Below are positions 1-7,682 of a DNA stretch of 32,774 nucleotides, piece after piece. This DNA is from Rhizobiaceae bacterium (GTDB lineage Bacteria > Pseudomonadota > Alphaproteobacteria > Rhizobiales > Rhizobiaceae). Within the stretch, counting starts at the first letter, position 1; each line of letters begins with the position of its first letter. The notes under the pieces were generated by a model. It made no database searches. It was given only the letters and a program-made list of their open reading frames with translations, and was not told the origin of the DNA. The DNA is taken from positions 1-32,774 of the forward strand of contig JAESUH010000187.1 of assembly GCA_016763155.1 (NCBI GenBank), read 5' to 3'. A program made the position numbers and the translations under genes.

Positions 1-126
<126 letters not shown>

Positions 127-138
127 GCGGGTAATAAG

Positions 139-903
139 ATGCGAATTTTGCTGGTCAATGATGATGGTATCCACGCGCGGGGGCTTGTCAGCCTTGAAAA
201 AATTGCTCGTGAATTCACTGATGATATCTGGATAGTTGCACCCGAAAGCGACCAAAGTGGCCTTGCTCATTCTCTGACTTTGAATGATCCGCTTCGACTT
301 CGAAAAATTGAAGACAAGAAGTTCGCCCTTAAAGGTACGCCAACGGATTGCGTGATTATGGGTGTTCGTGAATTGATGGACGGAGCTCCTGACTTGATCC
401 TTTCAGGTGTAAACTCCGGCCATAATATTGGCGATGATGTTACCTATTCGGGTACTGTAGCAGGCGCCATGGAAGGAACGCTGTTGGGCATTCGCTCCAT
501 TGCGTTATCGCAAGGATATAATTGGGCGGACGGCGTTCGCGCTGTGCCGTGGGAAGTTTCGGAAGCCCACGGACCGGGCGTTGTTGCAAAATTGTTGGAA
601 ACAGATTTTCCTGAAAAATCTTTTGTAAACATCAATTTTCCCAATTGTGGAATTGATGAAGTTACCGGCATAGAAGCAACCAGGCAGGGTGTGTTCACCT
701 ATGGTTTATCCATGGAGAAACGTCATGATGGTCGCGGTTTCCCCTATTATTGGTTGAGATTTGGCCGGGAAATTCCTGATCAAAAGTCACATGCAGACAT
801 TTCAGTTCTTCAGGAAAACAAGATTTCCGTTTCTGCGCTACAGCTTGATTTGACCCATGAGAGTTTCAGGTCCAGTTTGGAAGAACTGTTTTCTAAGGGG
901 TAG
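139..903 (+). CDS. surE: 5'/3'-nucleotidase SurE (survival protein)
   Basis: This 254-residue protein matches the usual SurE length. It opens with the diagnostic metal-binding start [15 protein letters not shown], in which the paired Asp residues bind the divalent metal. It continues with [14 protein letters not shown] and with [22 protein letters not shown], where the Ser/Asn-rich loop belongs to the active site. SurE enzymes dephosphorylate nucleoside monophosphates, with side activity on short polyphosphate, and are linked to stationary-phase survival. The ATG at 139 is the natural start because the metal motif begins at residue 1; no strong Shine-Dalgarno site precedes it. It follows serS by 12 bases and precedes pcm by 6, consistent with one operon and with a partner that repairs ageing proteins. 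Confidence 0.97.
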   Translation: MRILLVNDDGIHARGLVSLEKIAREFTDDIWIVAPESDQSGLAHSLTLNDPLRLRKIEDKKFALKGTPTDCVIMGVRELMDGAPDLILSGVNSGHNIGDDVTYSGTVAGAMEGTLLGIRSIALSQGYNWADGVRAVPWEVSEAHGPGVVAKLLETDFPEKSFVNINFPNCGIDEVTGIEATRQGVFTYGLSMEKRHDGRGFPYYWLRFGREIPDQKSHADISVLQENKISVSALQLDLTHESFRSSLEELFSKG

Positions 904-909
904 ATTTTC

Positions 910-1554
910 ATGGCAAACAACAAGGAAGCTCTCGCTGCATTTTTGCTGCGGTTGCGTTCTCAAGGGGTGACAGATCATACCCTGTTGTCAGCTTTTGAAA
1001 AAATTCCACGCAGAAACTTTGTGCCGATTATCCATTTGGATGATGCGTATGCACGTGGGCAAATGCCGATTGAATGCGGGCAGACAATGGCTTCTGCGGA
1101 CCATGTTGCAAAAATAATATCCAATTTGGAAATTGAGCCCTCGCACCGTGTTTTGGAACTTGGCACGGGAACCGGATATCAAACAGCATTGCTTTCGACT
1201 CTTGCCAATAAGGTTACATCTATCGAGCGCTTTCGCACATTATATGAAAAAGCCGAAACCAGGTTATCCAGTCTTGGAATTGAAAATGTCGTTATGATTC
1301 TAGGCGATGCTACGGCGCCGGATACTGAATGGGGGATGTTTGACCGCATTGTTTCGAATTGCGCATTTGCGCATGCTCCCAAGGAATATCTTGAATTCCT
1401 GATATCCGACGGCATTATGATGGCACCGGTTGGACCGCCAGACGGGTTGCAAAAAATTGGCAAATATCGAAAAATTGGCGTTCGATTTGAACTCACAGAA
1501 TTGATGGATATCAGAACCCAACCGTTCTTGCCGGGGATGGCATCTACAATTTGA
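910..1554 (+). CDS. pcm: Protein-L-isoaspartate O-methyltransferase
   Basis: This 214-residue SAM-dependent methyltransferase is of normal PCMT length. The N-terminal region has the IPRRNFVP motif and the GQTMAS segment, which correspond to substrate-binding parts of the family. The SAM-binding glycine motif LELGTGTGYQTALL lies near residues 79-92, followed by an acidic end of strand 2 (TSIERF). The enzyme methylates isoaspartyl residues formed by protein ageing and so starts their repair. It sits directly behind surE with a 6-base gap, the same pairing seen in enterobacteria (surE-pcm-nlpD) and many alphaproteobacteria. A more distant PCMT-like paralogue lies at 12910-13575; this copy is the better match to true Pcm. 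Confidence 0.93.
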   Translation: MANNKEALAAFLLRLRSQGVTDHTLLSAFEKIPRRNFVPIIHLDDAYARGQMPIECGQTMASADHVAKIISNLEIEPSHRVLELGTGTGYQTALLSTLANKVTSIERFRTLYEKAETRLSSLGIENVVMILGDATAPDTEWGMFDRIVSNCAFAHAPKEYLEFLISDGIMMAPVGPPDGLQKIGKYRKIGVRFELTELMDIRTQPFLPGMASTI

Positions 1555-1662
1555 TTACAGTTTAATCCCCAAAAAAATCAGTTTTTCTTTCTGGCTTAAC
1601 CCTCCAGTAACATTAACGCGCTTTAATATACGTGTTTAGTTCTATTAGCACGAGTATTGATT

Positions 1663-3441
1663 ATGCGTTCTTTGGTATTGCGTGGCCGCATCAAAAATCT
1701 ATCCCAGACAGCTTCGCTGCTGGTGATTTCTGGGTTGGTCGCTGGGTGTAGTTCAGGTTTTTCACGGTTTGAGAATTCGCTTATGGCAAGTTCCGCTCCT
1801 CAGGGTGCGTCTGCTGCTGTTAATCCGTACCCCGATGGTTTGGATAGAACCACCACAGCTTCGGTCAGAAGACGATTTTCTCCAATGGGAGATGTAGGTT
1901 CAAAAGCTCCGACAGCTGAACCAATTACGCCTCGTGGTGTTTATTATCATTCACCAGAGCCGCAATATGCGGCACGTCAATACCCACAAAAAACTGCTCA
2001 GCAGCAGCCTGTATATATTGCGCCGAAGGCGCCTCAGTATAAACCGCCGGCACCTCAGCCTTATCCTGTAGCCAATTATTCGCCGCCGATTCCCCAGTAC
2101 CAAGCCACGCCTAAGGTTGAGAAGAGGAATTTACCCAAGCTGAGTAATTCAGGATATACCAAACGCAGTTTGGATATGGTGAACACCTCTTCTGTTGATC
2201 GTGAAATTGAGACCGGTAAATCTACAATCCGCACAATACAGGCGTTTCCTGGAGATATGAATTCTTCCCAGCCTTATCCTGGGAATGCGAAAGTAACTAT
2301 TCCCAAGCCTTTGCAGCCGAAAATTGCCAGCGCTGGCAATCGTGCAAATGGTTGGAGCCGCATTGGCGGCACGGTTATTTCCGTGCGTAATGGCGAGACC
2401 CTATATAATATTTCAAAACGCTACGGTGTTCCAGTAAGCGCGCTGATGAAGGTGAATGGATTTTCTAATGCTGATCAGGTGCAAGCTGGCCAGCAAATTG
2501 TAATTCCGAACTTCATCTATTCGAAGACCGCTTCTGTTTCTGCGCCTGATAATGATCCCAAGACACGGGCATCAACTTCTCATACGGGGATGATTGGCGA
2601 AATAAGAAATATTCAGGCTCCAATTCCTAGCCGTCGCCCTTCAAGTCAGGTTGCGCGGTATGTTGAACCGATCCATGATGAACCACAGGAAGATTTTGAT
2701 AAACCGGATTATTCTCTTGTCACCGGTTCTATCAGACCCAATCCAATCAAAAGCAGCAGCATCTATGTGGTGAAAAGTGGAGATAGCCTCTCCAGAATTG
2801 CTTCGAAAAACGGTGTAAGTGTTTCAGCACTTAAATCTCACAATAAACTGAACGATTACTCCATAAAAATCGGTCAGAAATTGAGAATTCCGTCTGCTCG
2901 TTCCGTGACTAATGTTGCTGCATTAAATGATGGTTTTGGGGTTGATCCGATTATTACCGGTAGCATCAAGCCAACAGTTAGCCCGGCCAAGCGCAAAGCA
3001 AAGAAAATTAGCGAAGTCAGCCAGCCATTCCCTGGGGATGTAGCGCCAAAACGCACCGGAATTTCTGAGTTTCGCTGGCCAGTACGTGGTCGTGTTATCT
3101 CCAAATTTGGAGAAAAGAACGGTTCTGCAAGGAATAAAGGTATCGATATTTCTGTGCCAGAGGGAACAGCAGTTCGTGCTGTTGAAAATGGCGTGGTGTT
3201 ATATGTGGGTAACGAAGTTGAAGAGTATGGCCGCCTGATTTTGGTGCGTCATGAGGATGGCTGGGTATCAGCCTATGCACACAATAAAACCTTTGAAGTT
3301 ACCAAGGGTGAAACCATTCGCCGTGGTCAAATTATAGCCAGATCAGGTCGTACTGGAACCACAAGCCAGCCAAAACTACATTTTGAGCTGCGTAAGAATG
3401 CCAAGCCGGTTAACCCGCTGAAGCATTTGGGAAGAGCCTGA
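1663..3441 (+). CDS. nlpD: NlpD/DipM-like lipoprotein: two LysM domains and a degenerate M23 (LytM) domain
   Basis: From the ATG at 1663 the protein has 592 residues; a TTG at 1657 is a weaker alternative. An N-terminal signal ends in a lipobox (GLVAGCSS) with the lipid-bearing Cys near residue 29. A long Pro/Gln/Tyr-rich linker follows, then LysM domains at about 238-284 and 367-410 that should bind peptidoglycan, and an M23 domain at about 468-588. The M23 zinc motif is altered: Asn replaces the first His (NKGID) and Lys replaces the first His of HxH (KLHFE). Non-hydrolytic division regulators such as NlpD show the same loss. The likely role is to localise or activate cell-wall amidases during division. 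Position after surE-pcm matches enterobacterial nlpD; in alphaproteobacteria the comparable protein is DipM. Confidence 0.85.
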   Translation: MRSLVLRGRIKNLSQTASLLVISGLVAGCSSGFSRFENSLMASSAPQGASAAVNPYPDGLDRTTTASVRRRFSPMGDVGSKAPTAEPITPRGVYYHSPEPQYAARQYPQKTAQQQPVYIAPKAPQYKPPAPQPYPVANYSPPIPQYQATPKVEKRNLPKLSNSGYTKRSLDMVNTSSVDREIETGKSTIRTIQAFPGDMNSSQPYPGNAKVTIPKPLQPKIASAGNRANGWSRIGGTVISVRNGETLYNISKRYGVPVSALMKVNGFSNADQVQAGQQIVIPNFIYSKTASVSAPDNDPKTRASTSHTGMIGEIRNIQAPIPSRRPSSQVARYVEPIHDEPQEDFDKPDYSLVTGSIRPNPIKSSSIYVVKSGDSLSRIASKNGVSVSALKSHNKLNDYSIKIGQKLRIPSARSVTNVAALNDGFGVDPIITGSIKPTVSPAKRKAKKISEVSQPFPGDVAPKRTGISEFRWPVRGRVISKFGEKNGSARNKGIDISVPEGTAVRAVENGVVLYVGNEVEEYGRLILVRHEDGWVSAYAHNKTFEVTKGETIRRGQIIARSGRTGTTSQPKLHFELRKNAKPVNPLKHLGRA

Positions 3442-3459
3442 ATCTAGGGGCAGGCCTGA

Positions 3460-4299
3460 TTAAAGCTGAATAACATCGCCCTCGCGGGCGACTCCGCTCT
3501 TGGGTTGGGTCTTTTTGATTTCGGCTTCAATCAGGTCCAGTTCGCTATCAACGCGAAATGGCATGTGATGATAAGCAAGATAGGCACCGGCATTGGCCAG
3601 TTTGCAAAGGCGCATGCCTTCTTCAAAGGTTGAGTGCCCATAACCGACAAAATCGGGAAATTCTTCATCCGTCAGGCTGCTGTCGTAGATGAATAAATCC
3701 ACATCCTGGATCAGCTTGATGATATCTTGATTAACCTCACCGGGGATGCTCTCTGTATCGGTCACATAGGCAAAGGAGCGCCCGTCAAAATCCACTCGGT
3801 AGGCGGTTGCTCCGCCGGGGTGATTGAGCGGTGCTGTGGTGATTCTGATTTCAGGTGTGAGATCAAATGCTGCCCATCGAGGGACATGGAGATATTCCAC
3901 ATCAGCTGTAAATACACTTGGTCCGACCGGGAAATAGGGAGGCCGCATTAATTCTTCCACAGTCTCCCTTGTGGAGCTGCTACCTTCAAGCGTGCCGCAC
4001 CAAACCTGAACGTTGAATTTGTCGCAAAAGAAGGGTGCAAAGAACGGGATGCCTTCCATGTGATCGTAATGGGCGTGGGATAAAAACAGATCAATGTTTC
4101 CCTTTCCAACGCCATTGCAAATCTTGCTGCCTAATTCGCGAATGCCTGTTCCTGCATCAAATATAATCGTATGGCCACCGCAGTTGAGTTCCGTGCAATT
4201 GGTATTGCCACCTGTGCGAAGATAAAGCTCTCCGGGTGCAGGAAGGGTGCCGCGTGTTCCCCAAAAAGTAATTGAAAATTCTTTTTTTGCTTTGGTCAA
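3460..4299 (-). CDS. Metallo-beta-lactamase-fold hydrolase, PhnP/RNase Z-like group
   Basis: This 279-residue protein has the binuclear-metal signature HAHYDH at residues 75-80, preceded by the strand IIFDAGTGIRELG. Further likely ligands follow: a His in LNHPGG, an Asp in YVTDTES, and late His residues in GHST and YHHMPF. The opening FWGTRGTLPAP is typical of MBL proteins that cleave phosphodiester bonds, such as phosphoribosyl cyclic phosphodiesterases and RNase Z relatives. There is no signal peptide, so it is cytoplasmic. It is the last gene of the minus-strand cluster, 50 bases after the cyclic-nucleotide-binding gene. A cyclic-nucleotide phosphodiesterase role would suit the neighbours, since some class II cAMP phosphodiesterases have this fold, but the sequence alone does not show the substrate. 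It converges with nlpD with an 18-base gap. Confidence 0.85.
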   Translation of the reverse strand: MTKAKKEFSITFWGTRGTLPAPGELYLRTGGNTNCTELNCGGHTIIFDAGTGIRELGSKICNGVGKGNIDLFLSHAHYDHMEGIPFFAPFFCDKFNVQVWCGTLEGSSSTRETVEELMRPPYFPVGPSVFTADVEYLHVPRWAAFDLTPEIRITTAPLNHPGGATAYRVDFDGRSFAYVTDTESIPGEVNQDIIKLIQDVDLFIYDSSLTDEEFPDFVGYGHSTFEEGMRLCKLANAGAYLAYHHMPFRVDSELDLIEAEIKKTQPKSGVAREGDVIQL

Positions 4300-4349
4300 T
4301 TGTCTCTAGCCTTTGGTCGCGCGTCCAATTGCGGGTAATTTTATCTGGA

Positions 4350-4817
4350 TTAGCTTGATTGCGATTTCAGTTGTTGGCGTGCTTCACTGAGTTCTGCTGT
4401 GGTTTTACTCAGGCGCAGAGCAAGTTCACGCATTACTTCGATGCCCAGTTGCGGTGCGTCTTCAATCAGCCCCAGGAAGTGTTCTTTCTTGATTTTCAAT
4501 GTATCAAGCTCTCCCTCGGCTTTAATTGTCGCGGTCCTTGGCATGTCGCACAAAATTGCAATCTCGCCAATAAAATCATTCTCTGACAGTTTTGCAACCG
4601 ATACATCATTTCCCCCAATTGAAACGATAACATCTGCAATGCCGGATACAACAACATAGGCAGCGTCTCCCACATCTCCTTGCTTGAAAACAGTCTGTCC
4701 ATCGTGGAATACCTGACGGTCTGACGCAAAGGCAAGAAGTTTCAACTTGCCCGGATCGATGGCTGAAAACAAGGGTATCCTTCGCAGTAGAGTGACTTCA
4801 TCTTCAAGCGTGGACAT
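4350..4817 (-). CDS. Stand-alone cyclic nucleotide-binding domain protein
   Basis: This 155-residue protein is almost entirely one CNB (Crp-type) domain. It begins with RRIPLFSAIDPGKLKLLA, contains the beta-roll glycine segment FKQGDVGDAAYVV, and has a phosphate-binding cassette at residues 83-97 (FIGEIAILCDMPRTA). The Gly-Glu and the Arg that hold the cyclic phosphate and ribose (E85 and R94) are present, so it looks able to bind cAMP or cGMP. Unlike Crp/Fnr regulators it has no helix-turn-helix after the beta-roll; a charged, probably coiled helix ends the chain. It is therefore a receptor or regulatory subunit rather than a transcription factor. It lies 71 bases after the ABC-like gene and 50 before the MBL gene, in a cluster that also encodes a cyclase. 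Confidence 0.9.
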   Translation of the reverse strand: MSTLEDEVTLLRRIPLFSAIDPGKLKLLAFASDRQVFHDGQTVFKQGDVGDAAYVVVSGIADVIVSIGGNDVSVAKLSENDFIGEIAILCDMPRTATIKAEGELDTLKIKKEHFLGLIEDAPQLGIEVMRELALRLSKTTAELSEARQQLKSQSS

Positions 4818-4888
4818 GGGCTACTCCATTACAATTGCAACATTTGGCAAGTGATTGCCAAGAGGCGCAGAATTTCAAATGATTTCTA

Positions 4889-7672
4889 TCAGACATTCAA
4901 CAATTCCTGAAATTGAGGTTGGGATTTGTTCATGTCGTCAGGATTTCCATCTGCAATCAGCTCCCCGTCAGAAAACAACAATACCCGATCAAATAACAGG
5001 GATATCTTTGGGTTTATTGGGACCCAGATTACACCGCAAGGGTGACCATCGGTATTTCGTGCACGTTTAAGCACGTTTTCAATGATATTACGCTGGCTAC
5101 GTGAATCCAGCGAGTTCAGGGCGCGGTTTACAATTAAGAAATCAGGTTTTTTCAACAATGCGCGGGCAAGGTGCAATTTTTGGCGCTGAATTTCTGAAAG
5201 CCGTTTGCCTCCGGTCCCGATATTGAAATCAAGGCCAATGTGGAAGATATCATCAGTCAAGCCCATTTCGTCGAGCAGGGCCTTGATGGCTTCATCCACC
5301 CGCCCGCTGCCTTCGGCAACATTGGTGGCAACACGGCCAAGAAGCACGTTATCCAGCACGGAAGCGGCAGGATTATAAGATTCCGTTTCAAAAAACGCCA
5401 CAGGCGGAACTTTAAGTTTGCTAAGAATCAGACGAATGCTTTTGCGAGCCTCCAATATGCGGGCGCGCAAATCATCGGTCAGGAGACCCAGACGGTTTTT
5501 GTTTTCCGTGTAGGAAAACGGAAGTTTCATGATCAGCAGGCGGTCTTCCTTGTCAATTTTTGATATGCTCAAATTACCAATTCGGGTCAACGCAGCCTTA
5601 TATTCAGGTAAATCTTCTGCATCCATATAGTTCAATTGATCGAAGAATGGATTATCCGGTGCCAAATCTCCAAACAGATCAACGGTGGTGGCAGCAACTT
5701 CCTTACCCATCTCAAAGAGAGCATCTTCAAGATCGTTTTCAACCAGAATACTCTGGACAATCGGATTGGAGGCAAGGTTTTCCGGTTTGTAAGCTGAATC
5801 AAGTGCTGTTCCAAACAGCAGGTTTTCAGCGACGCTGGCCTGTATATTATAACTATTTGGCTCAAATGGCTCCACAAAGTCTTCAAAACCCAACTCGCTC
5901 AGGCGAGCCTTGAAACGTTTTCTGGCAATGATCAACTGATCACACAAATCGCCATATTCTGCCGGGTCGAGCGTGCCGCGCAGTCCAAATCCGCGAATAT
6001 CTTCTTCCAGTTGAACATCCACCAATATTGACCGAATTTCTTCAATCAGTTCGGAAGGGCCTTTAACGCCTGCACGATCGTAATCGACCCAGTTTGCATT
6101 GAAATCCAATTCAATATTGGCAGCGCGCCGGGTCTCTGCCAGTTGGTTCATATATAGCGCTTCTTCTGCGCCAGTGAGATCACGATCCACAATTGGTTGA
6201 TTCTTGAGCACATAAGTAAGGGCGTTCAAAATTGAAGTCTGAGGAAAGAATGTACCGCCATCCACATAGGAAATGCGCCGTCCGGTAACATATTCCGGCA
6301 GGTCATCAATGGGGGTGCCATTCACATATACCCGGCCAGAGGTGGGCTTTAGAACTCGCGCCAACACTTCTGCCATGTGATGTGAGCCACTATTGACTGC
6401 GCCAACTATTGCAAGTTGTTCGCCGATATTAATGGTTACACTGGCTTTTTCAATCAGCTTGGTCCCGGTTTCATCAGTCACGGCAAGGTTTGAGATATCA
6501 AACCCTTTTGATAATTGAGGAACGGGGCCTGTTGCCGTTATTTGTGTCTCGGGGTCTTGTAAATCGTCTGCTGCAAACTGTTCCAGGATTTGTTCATAGC
6601 GGACTTCAACCGTCAGGCGACGTTGGTCATAGTCAATCAAGCCACGAATTGGATCCGGCAAATCCTTATAGGCTGCAATCACAGCAACCAATTGCCCGAT
6701 ATCCATCGTGCCAGTGATCGCCAGATATCCGCCCACTGCATAAAACAGGAATGCAAGAAACTGGATCAGTAGGTTATTGATGAATTTGACACCAAATTTC
6801 CGTTGAAATAGTTCAAACCGGATAAAATACAACCGTCCTAATATGTCGGAAATGTTTGCCCGCTCATAATTGGTCGTGTCGTTTGTGTGGGCATCCTGAA
6901 TACCATCAACAATTTCACCCAGCCGCCCGGCAAGTTCGCGTGAGGCAATCTGGCGTTGTTTGCCCAGTTGAATTAGCCGCCTGCGCAATCGCGGAACCAG
7001 CCATGCCTGAATAACCACGATGACAAGGGTTGCAAAACCCAGCATCGTATTTTGTAGAAAAATGAATGTAAGGCCCGTAAGTGCCTGGCCACCTAAAAAT
7101 AATGGAAGCGTATAAGCATCCCCGATGAATTCACCCATCGGTTCAACTTCATCCTTGATCATGGTGGCGACTTCGGAAGATTTTGTGCGACGGAATCGGG
7201 GCAGGGGATAACGCAACACCCGATCAAATAGTTGAAAGCGCAGACGGCGCAATATGCGCTCTCCCATGCGCCCTTTAAATGTATTGATATATAATTTAAA
7301 GAGGCCGTTCGCTGCTACCAGACCCAAAAAGGTCAGGCTAAGAGCCAACAAAAACGGAATGCGTTCCAGTTCAAACCCGGAAAATAGCAGAATGGGTTCG
7401 CCCAAAATCCAGTCGGGTACCGGCAAATATGTTTGGAGAAAATGACCGACATCGTCGGGACTTTCAAACCCGAGACCCTGAATTGGGCCGTTGACTATCC
7501 TCTTTGGCAGTTCGAGAGACAAAAAATAAGTCGGCATCGAAAGCAGAATGATGATGAGCATCCAAATCTGTTCTTTGCGCGAATGCCGCCATACATATTT
7601 AAGAAGATTGGGTTCCATCGTGTCCAGACTGCTTCTCTTTGTCAGTTTTCGGATAGTTTCAAATTTTTGCAC
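4889..7672 (-). CDS. ABC-exporter-like protein with degenerate ATPase motifs and an expanded, repeated NBD
   Basis: The protein has 927 residues; a type-I exporter half with one NBD is usually near 600. Residues 30-345 form a membrane domain with several hydrophobic helices. The NBD starts near 390. Its Walker A site reads VGAVNSGSHH, with Ser at the Lys position. Its Walker B-like strand FLIVNRALNSLD lacks the Asp and the catalytic Glu, the signature is LSEIQ, and the H-loop His is absent (VIWVPINPK). ATP hydrolysis is therefore unlikely. Between Walker A (424-431) and the signature (825-829) lie about 390 residues instead of about 100. Q-loop/ENxLxG-like segments recur near 475, 607 and 765, with ARK/ARA helix segments after each. 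The start is GTG at 7672, 10 bases after the cyaC stop; ATG at 7618 is an alternative. Substrate and role are unknown. Confidence 0.85.
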   Translation of the reverse strand: MQKFETIRKLTKRSSLDTMEPNLLKYVWRHSRKEQIWMLIIILLSMPTYFLSLELPKRIVNGPIQGLGFESPDDVGHFLQTYLPVPDWILGEPILLFSGFELERIPFLLALSLTFLGLVAANGLFKLYINTFKGRMGERILRRLRFQLFDRVLRYPLPRFRRTKSSEVATMIKDEVEPMGEFIGDAYTLPLFLGGQALTGLTFIFLQNTMLGFATLVIVVIQAWLVPRLRRRLIQLGKQRQIASRELAGRLGEIVDGIQDAHTNDTTNYERANISDILGRLYFIRFELFQRKFGVKFINNLLIQFLAFLFYAVGGYLAITGTMDIGQLVAVIAAYKDLPDPIRGLIDYDQRRLTVEVRYEQILEQFAADDLQDPETQITATGPVPQLSKGFDISNLAVTDETGTKLIEKASVTINIGEQLAIVGAVNSGSHHMAEVLARVLKPTSGRVYVNGTPIDDLPEYVTGRRISYVDGGTFFPQTSILNALTYVLKNQPIVDRDLTGAEEALYMNQLAETRRAANIELDFNANWVDYDRAGVKGPSELIEEIRSILVDVQLEEDIRGFGLRGTLDPAEYGDLCDQLIIARKRFKARLSELGFEDFVEPFEPNSYNIQASVAENLLFGTALDSAYKPENLASNPIVQSILVENDLEDALFEMGKEVAATTVDLFGDLAPDNPFFDQLNYMDAEDLPEYKAALTRIGNLSISKIDKEDRLLIMKLPFSYTENKNRLGLLTDDLRARILEARKSIRLILSKLKVPPVAFFETESYNPAASVLDNVLLGRVATNVAEGSGRVDEAIKALLDEMGLTDDIFHIGLDFNIGTGGKRLSEIQRQKLHLARALLKKPDFLIVNRALNSLDSRSQRNIIENVLKRARNTDGHPCGVIWVPINPKISLLFDRVLLFSDGELIADGNPDDMNKSQPQFQELLNV

Positions 7673-7682
7673 TTAATACAAG

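Noticed and set aside
3436-3455. Hairpin GCCTG...CAGGC at the end of the NlpD-like gene
   Set aside because: Only five base pairs with a 10-base loop and no T-run on either strand; too weak to call a terminator.
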